Position numbers and translations under genes: made by a program. Below, one piece after another: positions 46,668-54,890 of a stretch of 64,000 nt of DNA. Each line of letters starts with the position of its first letter. Position 1 is the stretch's first letter. This DNA is from Rathayibacter oskolensis (GTDB lineage: Bacteria; Actinomycetota; Actinomycetes; Actinomycetales; Microbacteriaceae). Location of the stretch: NCBI RefSeq assembly GCF_900177245.1, contig NZ_FXBM01000001.1, forward strand, positions 868,001 through 932,000, given 5' to 3'. The notes beneath the pieces are model-generated. The model was not told the DNA's origin and did not search any database. It saw only the letters and a list, made by a program, of their open reading frames with translations.

Positions 46668-47827
46668 TTCGGCACCTCGAGGACGACGGTGGTGCCCGAG
46701 CCCGGCGCGCTGAACAGCCGCGTCCGGCCGCCGACGTCGGCGAGCCGCGCGACGACCGACTCCTTGTAGCCGAGCTTGGTGTCGGGGACGGTCGCGATGT
46801 CGAAGCCGACGCCGGCGTCGGTCACCATCGCCCTCACGGTCGCTTCGTCCTCGGTGATGGTCACGTCGGCGGAGACGACTCCCGAGTGCCTCCGCACGTT
46901 CTCGAGGCATTCCGACAGCGCCATCAGGAACGAGTCGAGTGCGGCCCCCGTCAGCACCAGTTGACCCGACCCGTGCAGGACCACCTCGAGCCCCATGCGC
47001 CCGAAGCGGCTCTTCACGTTCTCGAGGGAGTTCGCGGCAGGGGCGCTGGTGACGCTGGTGAGCCGGTACGACCCCGACACGCTCGGACTGGGCGCCCCGC
47101 CCAGTCGCAGCTGGCGCAGGAGCTGAGCGTCCTCAGCGGCTTGCTGCCGGAGCGCCGCGACCGAGACGCCGCGGCCCGAGTGGGCGAGCAGAGTGAGGGT
47201 GGCGAGCACCGTGTCGTGCAGGAGGCGCGCGCCCTGCCGGCGCTGCGCCTCCGTCTCGCTCGCCAGGCGCTCGACCCGGTGGGCGTTGCCGATGCTGTCG
47301 ATGCGGCGGACCACCCGGGGTACCGCGGTGCTGATCCACAGCGCGAATCCGCTGAGCACCCCCCACGGGAGCACGCTCTGCACGATGACGTTCAGCAGCA
47401 TCGCGTCGCCGGCGACGAGCACCGAGGGCACGATGCTCGGCACCATCACGGGCAGGAGGAGCACCAGGCGTCGCGCGGACGTCGTCACCGCGACGGCGAT
47501 GCTCGCGGTGATGGCGTTCGCGGTGCTCACCACGACGAAGCCGGCGAATCCGCTGCCGGGGGTGAGATCGAGCGCGAGTCCCGCGCTGAGCGCGAGCCCG
47601 CCGAGGGCGATCGCGACGACCCAGCGTCGGCCGCCCGTGCGCCCGAGCTCGACGTGCGCCGCGGCGAGGCCGAGCAGGAGCACGACCGCGAACGGCACCG
47701 TCTTCGCGTGCAGGGTTCCCGGCACGACGACCATCGCGAGCGCAGCGGCGTCGACGAGGAGGCCGATCCCGCACGCCGACTGCCGCAGGAGCCGGTCCCT
47801 CTCGCGCGCACTGCGGATCATCGGCAC
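46664..47827 (-). CDS. Sensor histidine kinase (NarL-partner, HisKA_3-like)
   Basis: GTG 47827 is preferred because GGAGGG lies 9 nt upstream and the likely -10 TATCGT (47878-47873) would put the transcript start downstream of the alternative GTG at 47872. About five or six helices occupy the first 180 residues. The DHp helix has RLLHDTVLATLTLLAHSG. The ATPase has an N-box ALSECLENVRRHSG and DAGVGFD, but the usual GxGL box is replaced by LGYKESVVARL. It forms an operon with the pseudokinase-like protein and the LuxR regulator. Signal unknown. Confidence 0.85.
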   Translation of the reverse strand: MPMIRSARERDRLLRQSACGIGLLVDAAALAMVVVPGTLHAKTVPFAVVLLLGLAAAHVELGRTGGRRWVVAIALGGLALSAGLALDLTPGSGFAGFVVVSTANAITASIAVAVTTSARRLVLLLPVMVPSIVPSVLVAGDAMLLNVIVQSVLPWGVLSGFALWISTAVPRVVRRIDSIGNAHRVERLASETEAQRRQGARLLHDTVLATLTLLAHSGRGVSVAALRQQAAEDAQLLRQLRLGGAPSPSVSGSYRLTSVTSAPAANSLENVKSRFGRMGLEVVLHGSGQLVLTGAALDSFLMALSECLENVRRHSGVVSADVTITEDEATVRAMVTDAGVGFDIATVPDTKLGYKESVVARLADVGGRTRLFSAPGSGTTVVLEVPK

Positions 47828-47920
47828 GGGCGTCGTCCCTCCGATCGGCTGAGCGGGGCTGACCCCCGACACACGATAGCCACTGGTTCGCCCCGCACCC
47901 GCGCGGGGCCCGGGATCGGC

Positions 47921-49141
47921 TCAGATCGCCAGGAGTCTCGCGAGGTGCGCTCCGACCGCGTCGTCCTCGATGAGGAAGCCGTCGTGGCCGAAGGTGGAGC
48001 TGATCACGGCCACGTCGTCGCCGTCAATGTTGCCCGGGGCGTGCGCGGCGATGATCCGCTGCCCGTCGACGGGGAAGAGCCGGTCGCTGTCGATGCCGAG
48101 CACGAGCGTCGGGCTGGTGATCCGCGACAGCGCCTCTGCCTCTCCGCCCCGGCCGCGGCCGACGTCGTGGGAGTTCATCGCCTCCACGAGGGTGATGTAG
48201 CTGTTCGCGTCGAAGCGCCGGGTGAACTTGTTGCCGTGGAAGTCGAGGTACGACTCGACCGCGAAGCGCCCGCCGCCGCCGAGCGGGCTGAGGCCCGACT
48301 GCCAGCTCCGCTCGAACCGGTCGTTGAGCTCGGAGGGGCTGCGGTAGTTGAGCAGCGCCATCCGCCGGGCGAGCGCGAGGCCGTGGTAGGGGCCCTGACC
48401 GTCGCCGGCGTCGTAGTAGGAGCCGCCCGCGAAGCCCGCATCGTTGCGGATCGCCTCGAGCTGCACGAAGTTCAGCGCGATCTGGTCGGCGGTGGCTCGG
48501 GGCGGGGCCGCGAGCACGGCGAGGCGGGCGACCCGGTCCGGATGCTCGATGCCCCACTCGAGGGCCTGCATCCCGCCCATCGAGCCGCCGATGACGGTGT
48601 GCCAGCGGTGGATGCCGAGCCGATCGGCGAAGAGGGCCTGCGCGCGGACCTGGTCGCGGATCGTGGTGTACGGGAACCTCGCGCCCCACTCGTGGCCGTC
48701 GGGGGCGAGGGAGGCAGGCCCCGTCGTCCCCTGGCAGCCGCCGAGCATGTTCGGAGCGACGACGAAGTAGCGGTCGGTGTCGATCACCTTGCCCGGACCG
48801 ACCAGCCCCGACCACCAGCCGTCGGTCGCGTGGCCGGGCTCTCCGCGTCCGAGCAGGTGGGAGTCGCCGGTCAGGGCGTGCAGGACGAGGACGGCGTTGT
48901 CGCCGGTGGGCGAGAGCTCGCCCCAGGTCTCGTAGGCGGTTCGCAGGTGGGGGAGGTGGCCGCCGGCCTCGAACGAGAACGGACCGAGGTCGACGAAGCG
49001 CCGCCCGCCCGGGTGGTCCCCGTCGCGCCAGGCGCCGGTCGCGGGCGGTTTCCCGATTACCGAGCGGAGCTGGCGCTCGGTGATGAACGCCGACGGGACG
49101 GTGTCCTCGAGTGTCTGCTGCCAGTCCATAGCGGGATCCAT
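47921..49141 (-). CDS. metX: Homoserine O-acetyltransferase
   Basis: This 406-residue alpha/beta hydrolase makes O-acetyl-homoserine for methionine synthesis. The nucleophile is S187 in IGGSMGGMQALEWG. The acid is in VLGIDSDRLFPV and the histidine in FGHDGFLIE. The conserved LVGPGKVIDTDRYFVVAPNMLGGCQG and the insertion lid are present. An ATG at 49129 is an alternative start. It lies downstream of metY in the same direction, separated by two hairpins, which implies partial or conditional co-expression. No Shine-Dalgarno precedes either ATG. Confidence 0.95.
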   Translation of the reverse strand: MDPAMDWQQTLEDTVPSAFITERQLRSVIGKPPATGAWRDGDHPGGRRFVDLGPFSFEAGGHLPHLRTAYETWGELSPTGDNAVLVLHALTGDSHLLGRGEPGHATDGWWSGLVGPGKVIDTDRYFVVAPNMLGGCQGTTGPASLAPDGHEWGARFPYTTIRDQVRAQALFADRLGIHRWHTVIGGSMGGMQALEWGIEHPDRVARLAVLAAPPRATADQIALNFVQLEAIRNDAGFAGGSYYDAGDGQGPYHGLALARRMALLNYRSPSELNDRFERSWQSGLSPLGGGGRFAVESYLDFHGNKFTRRFDANSYITLVEAMNSHDVGRGRGGEAEALSRITSPTLVLGIDSDRLFPVDGQRIIAAHAPGNIDGDDVAVISSTFGHDGFLIEDDAVGAHLARLLAI

Positions 49142-49144
49142 GGT

Positions 49145-49178
49145 GTAACGGAGGCGGCACGCGCCGCCTCCGTGTTAC
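49145..49178 (-). promoter_or_regulatory. Stem-loop immediately before the metX start codon
   Basis: GTAACGGAGGCGGC (49145-49158) can pair with GCCGCCTCCGT and the following TAC (49163-49178, two-base bulge). The structure ends only 3 nt before the metX ATG, so it would strongly affect ribosome access. It does not look like a known riboswitch. Confidence 0.5.
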
Positions 49179-49185
49179 GCCCCGA

Positions 49186-49254
49186 GAGCTCCTGTTCCCG
49201 CGGGAGGGACGAGACCGGGCGCCGCGGCGCGGGCCCCGTCCCTCCGAGGAGCTC
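49186..49254 (-). terminator. Hairpin terminator or attenuator between metY and metX
   Basis: Two matched segments form a long interrupted stem: GAGCTCCT with AGGAGCTC (49186-49193 with 49247-49254), and GGAGGGAC with GTCCCTCC (49203-49210 with 49238-49245). It starts 12 nt after the metY stop on the minus strand. Confidence 0.65.
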
Positions 49255-49266
49255 CCGGGAGCGGAC

Positions 49267-50595
49267 TCAGGCGTTCGCGCGCGACGCCTCGACGACCGCT
49301 CGCGCGGCCTGGAGCGCCTGTGAGAGGTCGGCGCGGAGGTCGTCGATGCTCTCGAGGCCCACCGAGAGGCGCACGAGGCCGGGCGTCACTCCGGCGGTGA
49401 GCTGCTGCTCCGGGCTCAGCTGCGAGTGGGTGGTCGACGCCGGGTGGATGACCAGCGAGCGGACGTCGCCGATGTTCGCGAGGTGCGAGAAGAGCGTGAG
49501 CGAGTCGACGAAGGCCCGCCCCGCGTCGACGCCGCCCTTGAGCTCGAACGACAGCACCGCTCCGACGCCCTTGGGCGCGTAGTGGTTCGCCGCCGCGTAC
49601 CACGGCGAGGTCGGCAGGCCGGAGTAGTTCACCGAGGCGATGTCGGAGTGGTTCTCGAGGTACTCCGCGATCTCCTGTGCGTTCTGCACGTGGCGCTCGA
49701 TGCGCAGCGACAGGGTCTCGATGCCCTGGATGAGCTGCCACGCGCTCGCGGGCGCGATCGACGCTCCGAGGTCGCGCAGCAGCTGCACGCGCGCCTTGAT
49801 GATGTAGGCGAGGGAGTCGCCGACCGCCGCGGTGTAGACGGCCCCGTGGTACGACTCGTCCGGCGTGGTGAGCCCCGGGAAGCGGTCCGAGTTCTCGCTC
49901 CAGGAGAAGCGGCCGCCGTCGACGATCGCGCCGCCGATCACGGTGCCGTGCCCGCCGAGGAACTTGGTCGCGGAGTGCACGATGATGTCGGCGCCGTGCT
50001 CGAAGGGCCGGATGAGGTACGGCGTCGCGATCGTGTTGTCCACGATGAGCGGCACGCCCGCCGCGTGCGCGACGTCGGCGACCGAGCGGATGTCGAGGAT
50101 GTTGATCTTGGGATTGCCGATCGTCTCGGCGAAGAAGAGCTTGGTGTTCGGCCGCACCGCGCGGCGCCACTCCTCCTGGTCGTCCTGGTTCTCGACGAAG
50201 GTCGTCTCGATGCCGAGCTTCGCGAGCGTGTACTTGAACAGGTTGTAGGTGCCCCCGTAGATCGAGGAGGAGGAGACGATGTGGTCGCCCGCCTGCGCGA
50301 TGTTCAGCACGGCCGCGGTCTCGGCCGCCTGACCGGAGGCGAGCAGCAGCGCTCCCGAGCCGCCCTCGAGAGCGGTCAGGCGCTCCTCGACCACCGCCTG
50401 GGTCGGGTTCTGGATGCGCGTGTAGATGTTGCCGAACTCGGCGAGCGCGAACAGGTTCTTCGCGTGCTCGGCGTTGTCGAAGACGTAGGAGGTGGTCTGG
50501 TAGATCGGAGTCGCGCGGGCCTTCGTGACCGGGTCCGGAGCGGCTCCCGAGTGGATCTGCTTGGTCTCGAACTGCCACTGCGTGGGGTCGGTCAT
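49267..50595 (-). CDS. metY: O-acetylhomoserine sulfhydrylase (aminocarboxypropyltransferase)
   Basis: This 442-residue PLP enzyme of the Cys/Met metabolism family has the PLP lysine at K211 in IVHSATKFLGGHGTVIGG. N-terminal landmarks are ETKQIHSGAAPDPVTKARATPIYQTTSYVF and ALEGGSGALLLASGQAAETAAVLNI. The C-terminal end is ATTHSQLSPEQQLTAGVTPGLVRLSVGLESIDDL. It uses O-acetylhomoserine and sulfide to form homocysteine, taking the MetX product. It has a promoter of its own (TAGGCT at 50657-50652) and a leader hairpin GACGGAG/CTCCGTC, but no SAM riboswitch is recognisable. Confidence 0.95.
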   Translation of the reverse strand: MTDPTQWQFETKQIHSGAAPDPVTKARATPIYQTTSYVFDNAEHAKNLFALAEFGNIYTRIQNPTQAVVEERLTALEGGSGALLLASGQAAETAAVLNIAQAGDHIVSSSSIYGGTYNLFKYTLAKLGIETTFVENQDDQEEWRRAVRPNTKLFFAETIGNPKINILDIRSVADVAHAAGVPLIVDNTIATPYLIRPFEHGADIIVHSATKFLGGHGTVIGGAIVDGGRFSWSENSDRFPGLTTPDESYHGAVYTAAVGDSLAYIIKARVQLLRDLGASIAPASAWQLIQGIETLSLRIERHVQNAQEIAEYLENHSDIASVNYSGLPTSPWYAAANHYAPKGVGAVLSFELKGGVDAGRAFVDSLTLFSHLANIGDVRSLVIHPASTTHSQLSPEQQLTAGVTPGLVRLSVGLESIDDLRADLSQALQAARAVVEASRANA

Positions 50596-50651
50596 GGTGC
50601 GTCCAATCGGGGTCGAAGTCGGTGGACGGAGGCCGTTCTCCGTCGCCGATG

Positions 50652-50657
50652 AGCCTA
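50652..50657 (-). promoter_or_regulatory. -10 element (TAGGCT) for metY
   Basis: On the minus strand TAGGCT lies 56 nt before the metY ATG, giving a leader of about 50 nt with one small hairpin. Confidence 0.45.
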
Positions 50658-50712
50658 GGCGCGGGTCGGGGCGGGAGCGAGGGCGCCCGACACACGGGGT
50701 AACCGCCGCGAG

Positions 50713-51885
50713 TCAGCGCGGCGAGCCGTGCTGCTCGGCCGGTCGGCGATCGCGCTTGGACCCGGTCGGATCGGTGCGGTGCGCTCGCTCCGGCCGCTCC
50801 TCCGGGACCGGGGCGAACAGCCACGCGGCGCGCGGCTCCACGAGCTTGTGGAAGACGGTGCGCGCCCAGCCCAGGGAGAGCGCGACTGAGACGGCGATGC
50901 AGAGCACGATCATCAGCACGAGCGCGAGGGTGCTGTCGGCGGCCGAGAGGATCCCCGATTCGCGGAGCGGGTAGAGCACGAAGCTGTGCAGCAGGTAGAC
51001 GTACATCGTCGACTGGCCCCAGGTGGTCAGCACGCTCCGGGAGCGGGGGATGAGGCAGAACAGGGCGAGCGAGAGCACGACGGCGGTCAGCATCAGGGCG
51101 AGCCGGACAAGCCCCGCCCACCACTGCGTCTCGCCGAGGGCGTCATAGGGCCGATCGTAGAAGAACCAGTAGCGCAGGTCGGCGGCCCGGAACGCGTCGA
51201 CGTTCACCGTCATCACCACGACGGTCACGGCGAACACGGCGGCCGCTCCGATGCGCCAGCCCAGCAGCTGCGCCGGTCGCAGGTCGAGCCACCGGTCGAC
51301 GAGAGTCCTGGCGCCGACCCTCCAGCCGCGCAGGCGCCAGCCGAACACGAAGAAGGGGAGGATCCCGATCGCGCGGGCGAGCGAGAAGGTCGAGTCGATG
51401 TTGTCGTAGTAGCTGACGCCCACCGCGAGCACGACGCTGATCAGCAGCGGCCAGCGCAGCAGCGCGAGGTAGGGGAGCACGAGGCGGAAGATGCCCAGCG
51501 CGAGCAGGAACCACAGGGTCCAGCTCGGCTTCGTCGGGTTGAACTCCTGCTTGCCCTCGACGGCGAACTGCACGAGCGTCCAGACCGTCTCCATGATCAG
51601 GTAGGGCAGGAGGATGTCGGTCATCACCCGGCGCATCGCGCGGGCGTTCGGCGGCCCGCCCTTCGAGAAGTAGCCCGAGATGATCGCGAACGCGGGCATG
51701 TGGAACGCGTAGATCGTGAGGTAGACGATCAGCGAGGTGTCCGAGTTGGCGGTGAGCCTCTGGATCCCGTGGCCGATGACGACGAGGGTGACGCAGACGA
51801 AGCGCGCGTTGTCCCAGAGGGGGACGCGCCGCTTGGGGGGAGCCGTCACCGCTCCCGTGGCGGGAGACGGGTCGGCGGGGTGCAT
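50713..51885 (-). CDS. Acyltransferase 3 family membrane protein
   Basis: This 390-residue protein has about ten helices and begins PLWDNARFVCVTLVVIGHGIQRL, with the conserved early His of acyltransferase 3 proteins. Next come the HMPAFAIISGYFSKGG loop and a second conserved region YVYLLHSFVLYPL. It resembles the fucose-4-O-acetylase and exopolysaccharide acetylase group, which acetylate sugars of surface polymers. The substrate is unknown. The C-terminal 35 residues are basic and disordered. The ATG is 6 nt after a TAGCCT hexamer, so the mRNA appears leaderless. Confidence 0.88.
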   Translation of the reverse strand: MHPADPSPATGAVTAPPKRRVPLWDNARFVCVTLVVIGHGIQRLTANSDTSLIVYLTIYAFHMPAFAIISGYFSKGGPPNARAMRRVMTDILLPYLIMETVWTLVQFAVEGKQEFNPTKPSWTLWFLLALGIFRLVLPYLALLRWPLLISVVLAVGVSYYDNIDSTFSLARAIGILPFFVFGWRLRGWRVGARTLVDRWLDLRPAQLLGWRIGAAAVFAVTVVVMTVNVDAFRAADLRYWFFYDRPYDALGETQWWAGLVRLALMLTAVVLSLALFCLIPRSRSVLTTWGQSTMYVYLLHSFVLYPLRESGILSAADSTLALVLMIVLCIAVSVALSLGWARTVFHKLVEPRAAWLFAPVPEERPERAHRTDPTGSKRDRRPAEQHGSPR

Positions 51886-51891
51886 GGGGCC

Positions 51892-51901
51892 AGGCTAGCG
51901 T
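51892..51901. promoter_or_regulatory. Overlapping divergent -10 elements for the acyltransferase and SDR genes
   Basis: The minus-strand TAGCCT (51897-51892) ends 6 nt before the acyltransferase ATG. The plus-strand TAGCGT (51896-51901) lies before the SDR gene, giving a leader of about 48 nt. The two hexamers share bases, so both promoters cannot be used at once on one molecule. Confidence 0.45.
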
Positions 51902-51954
51902 TGGGCCCGACGACGGAGTCTCTGGTGTCCGATGCTTGACGGAAGGGGACGATC

Positions 51955-52737
51955 GTGGTTCGACGCGTCGTCGTGACAGGAGCGAGTTCAGGGATCGGTG
52001 CGGCGACGGTCCGCCTCTTCCGCGACCACGGCTGGGAGGTCGTCGCGGTCGCCCGTCGTCGCGAGCGGCTCGAGGCGCTCGCCGCCGAGACCGGCGCGGA
52101 GTTCTTCGTCGCCGATCTCACCGACGCGGCTCAGGTCGACGCGCTGCGCGACCACCTCGCGGGCAGCGGTGCGGTGCACGCTCTCGTGAACAACGCGGGT
52201 GGCGCGCTCGGTCTCGACTCGGTCGAGGCGTCCGACCCCGCCGACTGGCTCCGCATGTTCGAGATCAACGTGCTCTCGGTGAAGCTGGTGACCAGCGCAA
52301 TCCTTCCGCTGCTGCGGGCCGGCATCGCCGACTCCGGATCGGAGGGCTCGGCCGACATCGTCACCGTCACCTCGATCGCCGGTCACGTCGCCTACGAGGG
52401 CGGAGGCGGCTACAACGCGGCGAAGTTCGCGGCCCACGCTCTCGTCGCGGTCCTCCGCCTCGAGCTCTCGGGCGAGCCGATCAGGGTCATCGAGATCGCT
52501 CCCGGAATGGTGCACACCGAGGAGTTCTCGCTCGTGCGCTTCGGCGGGGACCGCGATCGCGCCGACGCCGTCTACGCCGAGGTGCCGGCGCCCCTGGTCG
52601 CCGAGGACGTCGCCGCGTCCATCGTCTCCTCCGTCGAGCTGCCGGCACACGTGAACCTGGATCTCGTGACGATCAAGCCGGTCGCGCAGGCGGCACCGCA
52701 CAAGGTCGCCAGGGGGCCCCTCTCCCCGAGGGGCTGA
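51955..52737 (+). CDS. Short-chain dehydrogenase/reductase
   Basis: This 260-residue classical SDR has the NADP(H) motif VVVTGASSGIGAAT at the N-terminus with an adjacent arginine cluster (ARRRERLE) that favours NADP. LVNNAGG and the catalytic Ser-Tyr-Lys set follow (VTVTSIAGHVAYEGGGGYNAAKFAAHAL). The start is GTG with GGAAGGGG about 7 nt upstream. The pattern is close to YdfG/serine 3-dehydrogenase-like enzymes. The substrate is not predictable. It appears to be a single-gene unit. Confidence 0.92.
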   Translation: MVRRVVVTGASSGIGAATVRLFRDHGWEVVAVARRRERLEALAAETGAEFFVADLTDAAQVDALRDHLAGSGAVHALVNNAGGALGLDSVEASDPADWLRMFEINVLSVKLVTSAILPLLRAGIADSGSEGSADIVTVTSIAGHVAYEGGGGYNAAKFAAHALVAVLRLELSGEPIRVIEIAPGMVHTEEFSLVRFGGDRDRADAVYAEVPAPLVAEDVAASIVSSVELPAHVNLDLVTIKPVAQAAPHKVARGPLSPRG

Positions 52738-52758
52738 TCCTCTGCGAGCACTTGATCC

Positions 52759-52786
52759 GCCGCCCTGTCGGGGGGCGACGGGCGGC
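52759..52786 (+). terminator. Possible terminator after the SDR gene
   Basis: A perfect 7-bp stem GCCGCCC/GGGCGGC (52759-52765 with 52780-52786) has a G-rich 14-nt loop, 22 nt after the SDR stop. Confidence 0.4.
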
Positions 52787-52830
52787 GCTCGCGCGAGCGT
52801 CGCGATGTGACGCGGAGGGGCGCGACGCCC

Positions 52831-52836
52831 TAGCCT
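52831..52836 (+). promoter_or_regulatory. -10 element (TAGCCT) for a leaderless PRTase operon
   Basis: TAGCCT ends 7 nt before the ATG at 52844, with no Shine-Dalgarno, as expected of leaderless mRNA. Confidence 0.55.
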
Positions 52837-52843
52837 GTCCCTC

Positions 52844-53374
52844 ATGGTTTCCGACGCCGACGACTCCGCCGCCCTTCTCGCCGCAACGGAGAAAGAGGTG
52901 CTCGGCTGGCTCGAATTCGGTGACGCGGCACGCCATCTCGCCGACGACGTGGTCGCCTCCGGCTACCGCCCCGAGCTCGTCGTCGCGATCGCCCGCGGCG
53001 GGCTGCTGCTCGCCGGCGCCGTCGCGTACGCACTCGGCATCAAGAGCTGCGGGGCTCTCAACGTCGAGTTCTACACCGGAGTCGAGGCGCGTCTCGCCGC
53101 CCCCGTCGTCCTCCCTCCCCTCCTCGACGAGGCGTCCGTGCGCGGCAAGCGCGTCCTTCTCGTCGACGACGTGTCCGACTCCGGTCACACCCTCGCCCTC
53201 TCGGTCGGGCTCATCCAGGCGATGGGTGCCGAGGTGCGCACCGTGACGCTCTACACCAAGCCGCGGACGGTCCTCGAGCCCGACTTCTTCTGGCGGCGCA
53301 CTCCGCGCTGGATCGTGTTCCCGTGGTCGGCCCTTCCTCCGGTCGACGGCGCCCTCGCCGAGGACGACGAGTGA
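52844..53374 (+). CDS. Phosphoribosyltransferase (purine/xanthine type)
   Basis: This 176-residue type I phosphoribosyltransferase has the PRPP loop VLLVDDVSDSGHTLALSVGLI (about 105-125) and an early PELVVAIARGGLLLAGAVAYALG substrate region. A C-terminal WRRTPRWIVFPWS resembles archaeal and actinobacterial xanthine/hypoxanthine PRTases. It salvages a nucleobase in the cytoplasm, but the exact base is not clear. It is the first gene of a three-gene operon with an S51-like protein and uracil-DNA glycosylase. The GTGA overlap with the next gene implies coupling. Confidence 0.85.
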   Translation: MVSDADDSAALLAATEKEVLGWLEFGDAARHLADDVVASGYRPELVVAIARGGLLLAGAVAYALGIKSCGALNVEFYTGVEARLAAPVVLPPLLDEASVRGKRVLLVDDVSDSGHTLALSVGLIQAMGAEVRTVTLYTKPRTVLEPDFFWRRTPRWIVFPWSALPPVDGALAEDDE

Positions 53375-54096
53375 GCGTCCACCTGATCGGCGGTGGCGGC
53401 GGGGCCGAGCACGACGCCCAGCTCTACGGCGCGTTCCTGGCCGAGGCGCGGACCCGCGCCGTCGACGCGGGGCGGATCGAGGGCCCGCGGATCGCGATCG
53501 TCATCGTGCACGACGGTCTCGGTCCCGAGGCGTACGCGCACTACTCGGCGCTCCTCGCGGCCGTCGCCCCGCTCGAGCCCGTGGCGGTGCTGAAGCCCGA
53601 GGGCGGCCGCATCGACCCGGGCGTCTTCGACGGCGTCGACGGGATCCTCGTCGGCGGCGGACTCACCCCCGCCTACCGCGACGCGCTCGAGCCCTCGTTC
53701 GCGAAGCTGCGCGACCTCGTCTCGTCGGGGCTCCCGTACGCGGGCTTCTCGGCGGGCGCCGCCATCGCGGCCGACCGCGCGATCGTCGGCGGCTTCCGCG
53801 TCGGCGGGGTCGCCGTGGCCCCCGAGGCCGCGGCCGAGGAGCTCGACGAGGTCACGGTGCTCGAGGGCATCGGCCTGGTCGACGTCTCGATCGACGTGCA
53901 CGCGGCGCAATGGGGCACTCTCGGCCGGCTGGTCGCCGCCGTGGAGTCGGGCCTGGTCGACGGAGGCGTCGCGATCGACGAGTCGACGGTGCTCATCGTC
54001 GGCACGGGCGCCCTGCGGGTCGGCGGGGCCGGTTCGGTCTGGCGCGCCAGCGGGAGCGACTCCGGAGTCGTCGTCGCGACCCTCGCGGCGAGCTGA
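53371..54096 (+). CDS. S51 (cyanophycinase/dipeptidase E-like) family protein
   Basis: The protein is 241 residues from a GTG that overlaps the PRTase stop. The alpha/beta fold opens with VHLIGGGGGAEHDAQLYGAFL. It carries the nucleophile elbow GFSAGAAIAADRAIVGG (Ser about 125) typical of peptidase family S51 and cyanophycinase. A DGILVGGGLTPAYRDAL segment fits the same family. The role, processing small acidic peptides or another amide, is uncertain. Three bases separate it from ung. Confidence 0.75.
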   Translation: MSVHLIGGGGGAEHDAQLYGAFLAEARTRAVDAGRIEGPRIAIVIVHDGLGPEAYAHYSALLAAVAPLEPVAVLKPEGGRIDPGVFDGVDGILVGGGLTPAYRDALEPSFAKLRDLVSSGLPYAGFSAGAAIAADRAIVGGFRVGGVAVAPEAAAEELDEVTVLEGIGLVDVSIDVHAAQWGTLGRLVAAVESGLVDGGVAIDESTVLIVGTGALRVGGAGSVWRASGSDSGVVVATLAAS

Positions 54097-54099
54097 CCG

Positions 54100-54786
54100 G
54101 TGGACCTCCAGCAGCTGGCCGGAGCGGGACTGATCGATCCGGGCTGGGCGGAGGCGCTCGAGCCGGTCGGCCCGGGCATCGCGGCCATGGGCGACTTCCT
54201 CCGCGCAGAGGTCGCCGCGGGCCGCCCCTACCTTCCGGCCGGCAAGGACGTGCTGCGCGCCTTCGCGGCGCCGCTGGCCGACGTCCGCGTGCTGATCGTC
54301 GGGCAGGATCCCTACCCCACACCCGGGCATCCCATCGGCCTCTCCTTCGCGGTCGAGCGGCACGTCCGCCCGGTTCCGCGGAGCCTCCAGAACATCTACC
54401 GCGAGCTCCGCGACGATCTCGGCGTCGAGCCGCCGTCGCACGGCGATCTCACCGCCTGGACCGGCAACGGGGTGATGCTCCTGAACCGGGTCCTCACCGT
54501 GGCTCCCGGCGCGCCGGCGTCGCACCGGGGCAGGGGCTGGGAGGCGGTGACCGAGCACGCCATCCGCACCCTCGCGGCCCGCGATCGGCCGCTCGTCGCG
54601 ATCCTGTGGGGTCGGGACGCGGCGAACCTCCGGCCGCTGCTGGGCGACGCGGGCGTGATCGAGAGCGCCCACCCCAGCCCGCTGTCGGCCTCGCGCGGCT
54701 TCTTCGGCTCGAAGCCGTTCAGCCGTGCGAACACCCTGCTGATCGAGCGGGGCGCCGAGCCGGTCGACTGGAGCCTCGCCGACTGA
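54100..54786 (+). CDS. ung: Uracil-DNA glycosylase (family 1)
   Basis: This 228-residue enzyme removes uracil from DNA. The catalytic motif is [22 protein letters not shown] (D70), followed by [12 protein letters not shown], the [10 protein letters not shown] strand and the DNA-binding loop [21 protein letters not shown]. The length is usual for UDG. The GTG start follows the S51-like gene by 3 nt. It probably shares the leaderless promoter at 52831. Confidence 0.95.
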   Translation: MDLQQLAGAGLIDPGWAEALEPVGPGIAAMGDFLRAEVAAGRPYLPAGKDVLRAFAAPLADVRVLIVGQDPYPTPGHPIGLSFAVERHVRPVPRSLQNIYRELRDDLGVEPPSHGDLTAWTGNGVMLLNRVLTVAPGAPASHRGRGWEAVTEHAIRTLAARDRPLVAILWGRDAANLRPLLGDAGVIESAHPSPLSASRGFFGSKPFSRANTLLIERGAEPVDWSLAD

Positions 54787-54799
54787 GCGGGGTGTCGGC

Positions 54800-54825
54800 G
54801 CGGCGGGGGAGTCCGCCGCTACGCT
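54800..54825 (+). promoter_or_regulatory. Hairpin and -10 element between ung and the GNAT gene
   Basis: A perfect 7-bp stem (GCGGCGG 54800-54806 with CCGCCGC 54813-54819) is followed directly by TACGCT (54820-54825). The stem may terminate ung transcripts while the hexamer starts the GNAT transcript about 60 nt before its ATG. Confidence 0.45.
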
Positions 54826-54890
54826 GGCTCGGGTCCGGGACCGGGTCGTCGACGCGCCGGTCCCCGAGTGTTCCGTGAAAGGGAGCCCAG

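Noticed and set aside
50596..50712. SAM riboswitch upstream of metY
   Set aside because: The leader is only about 50 nt with one simple hairpin; no SAM-II or SAM-IV-like core is visible.
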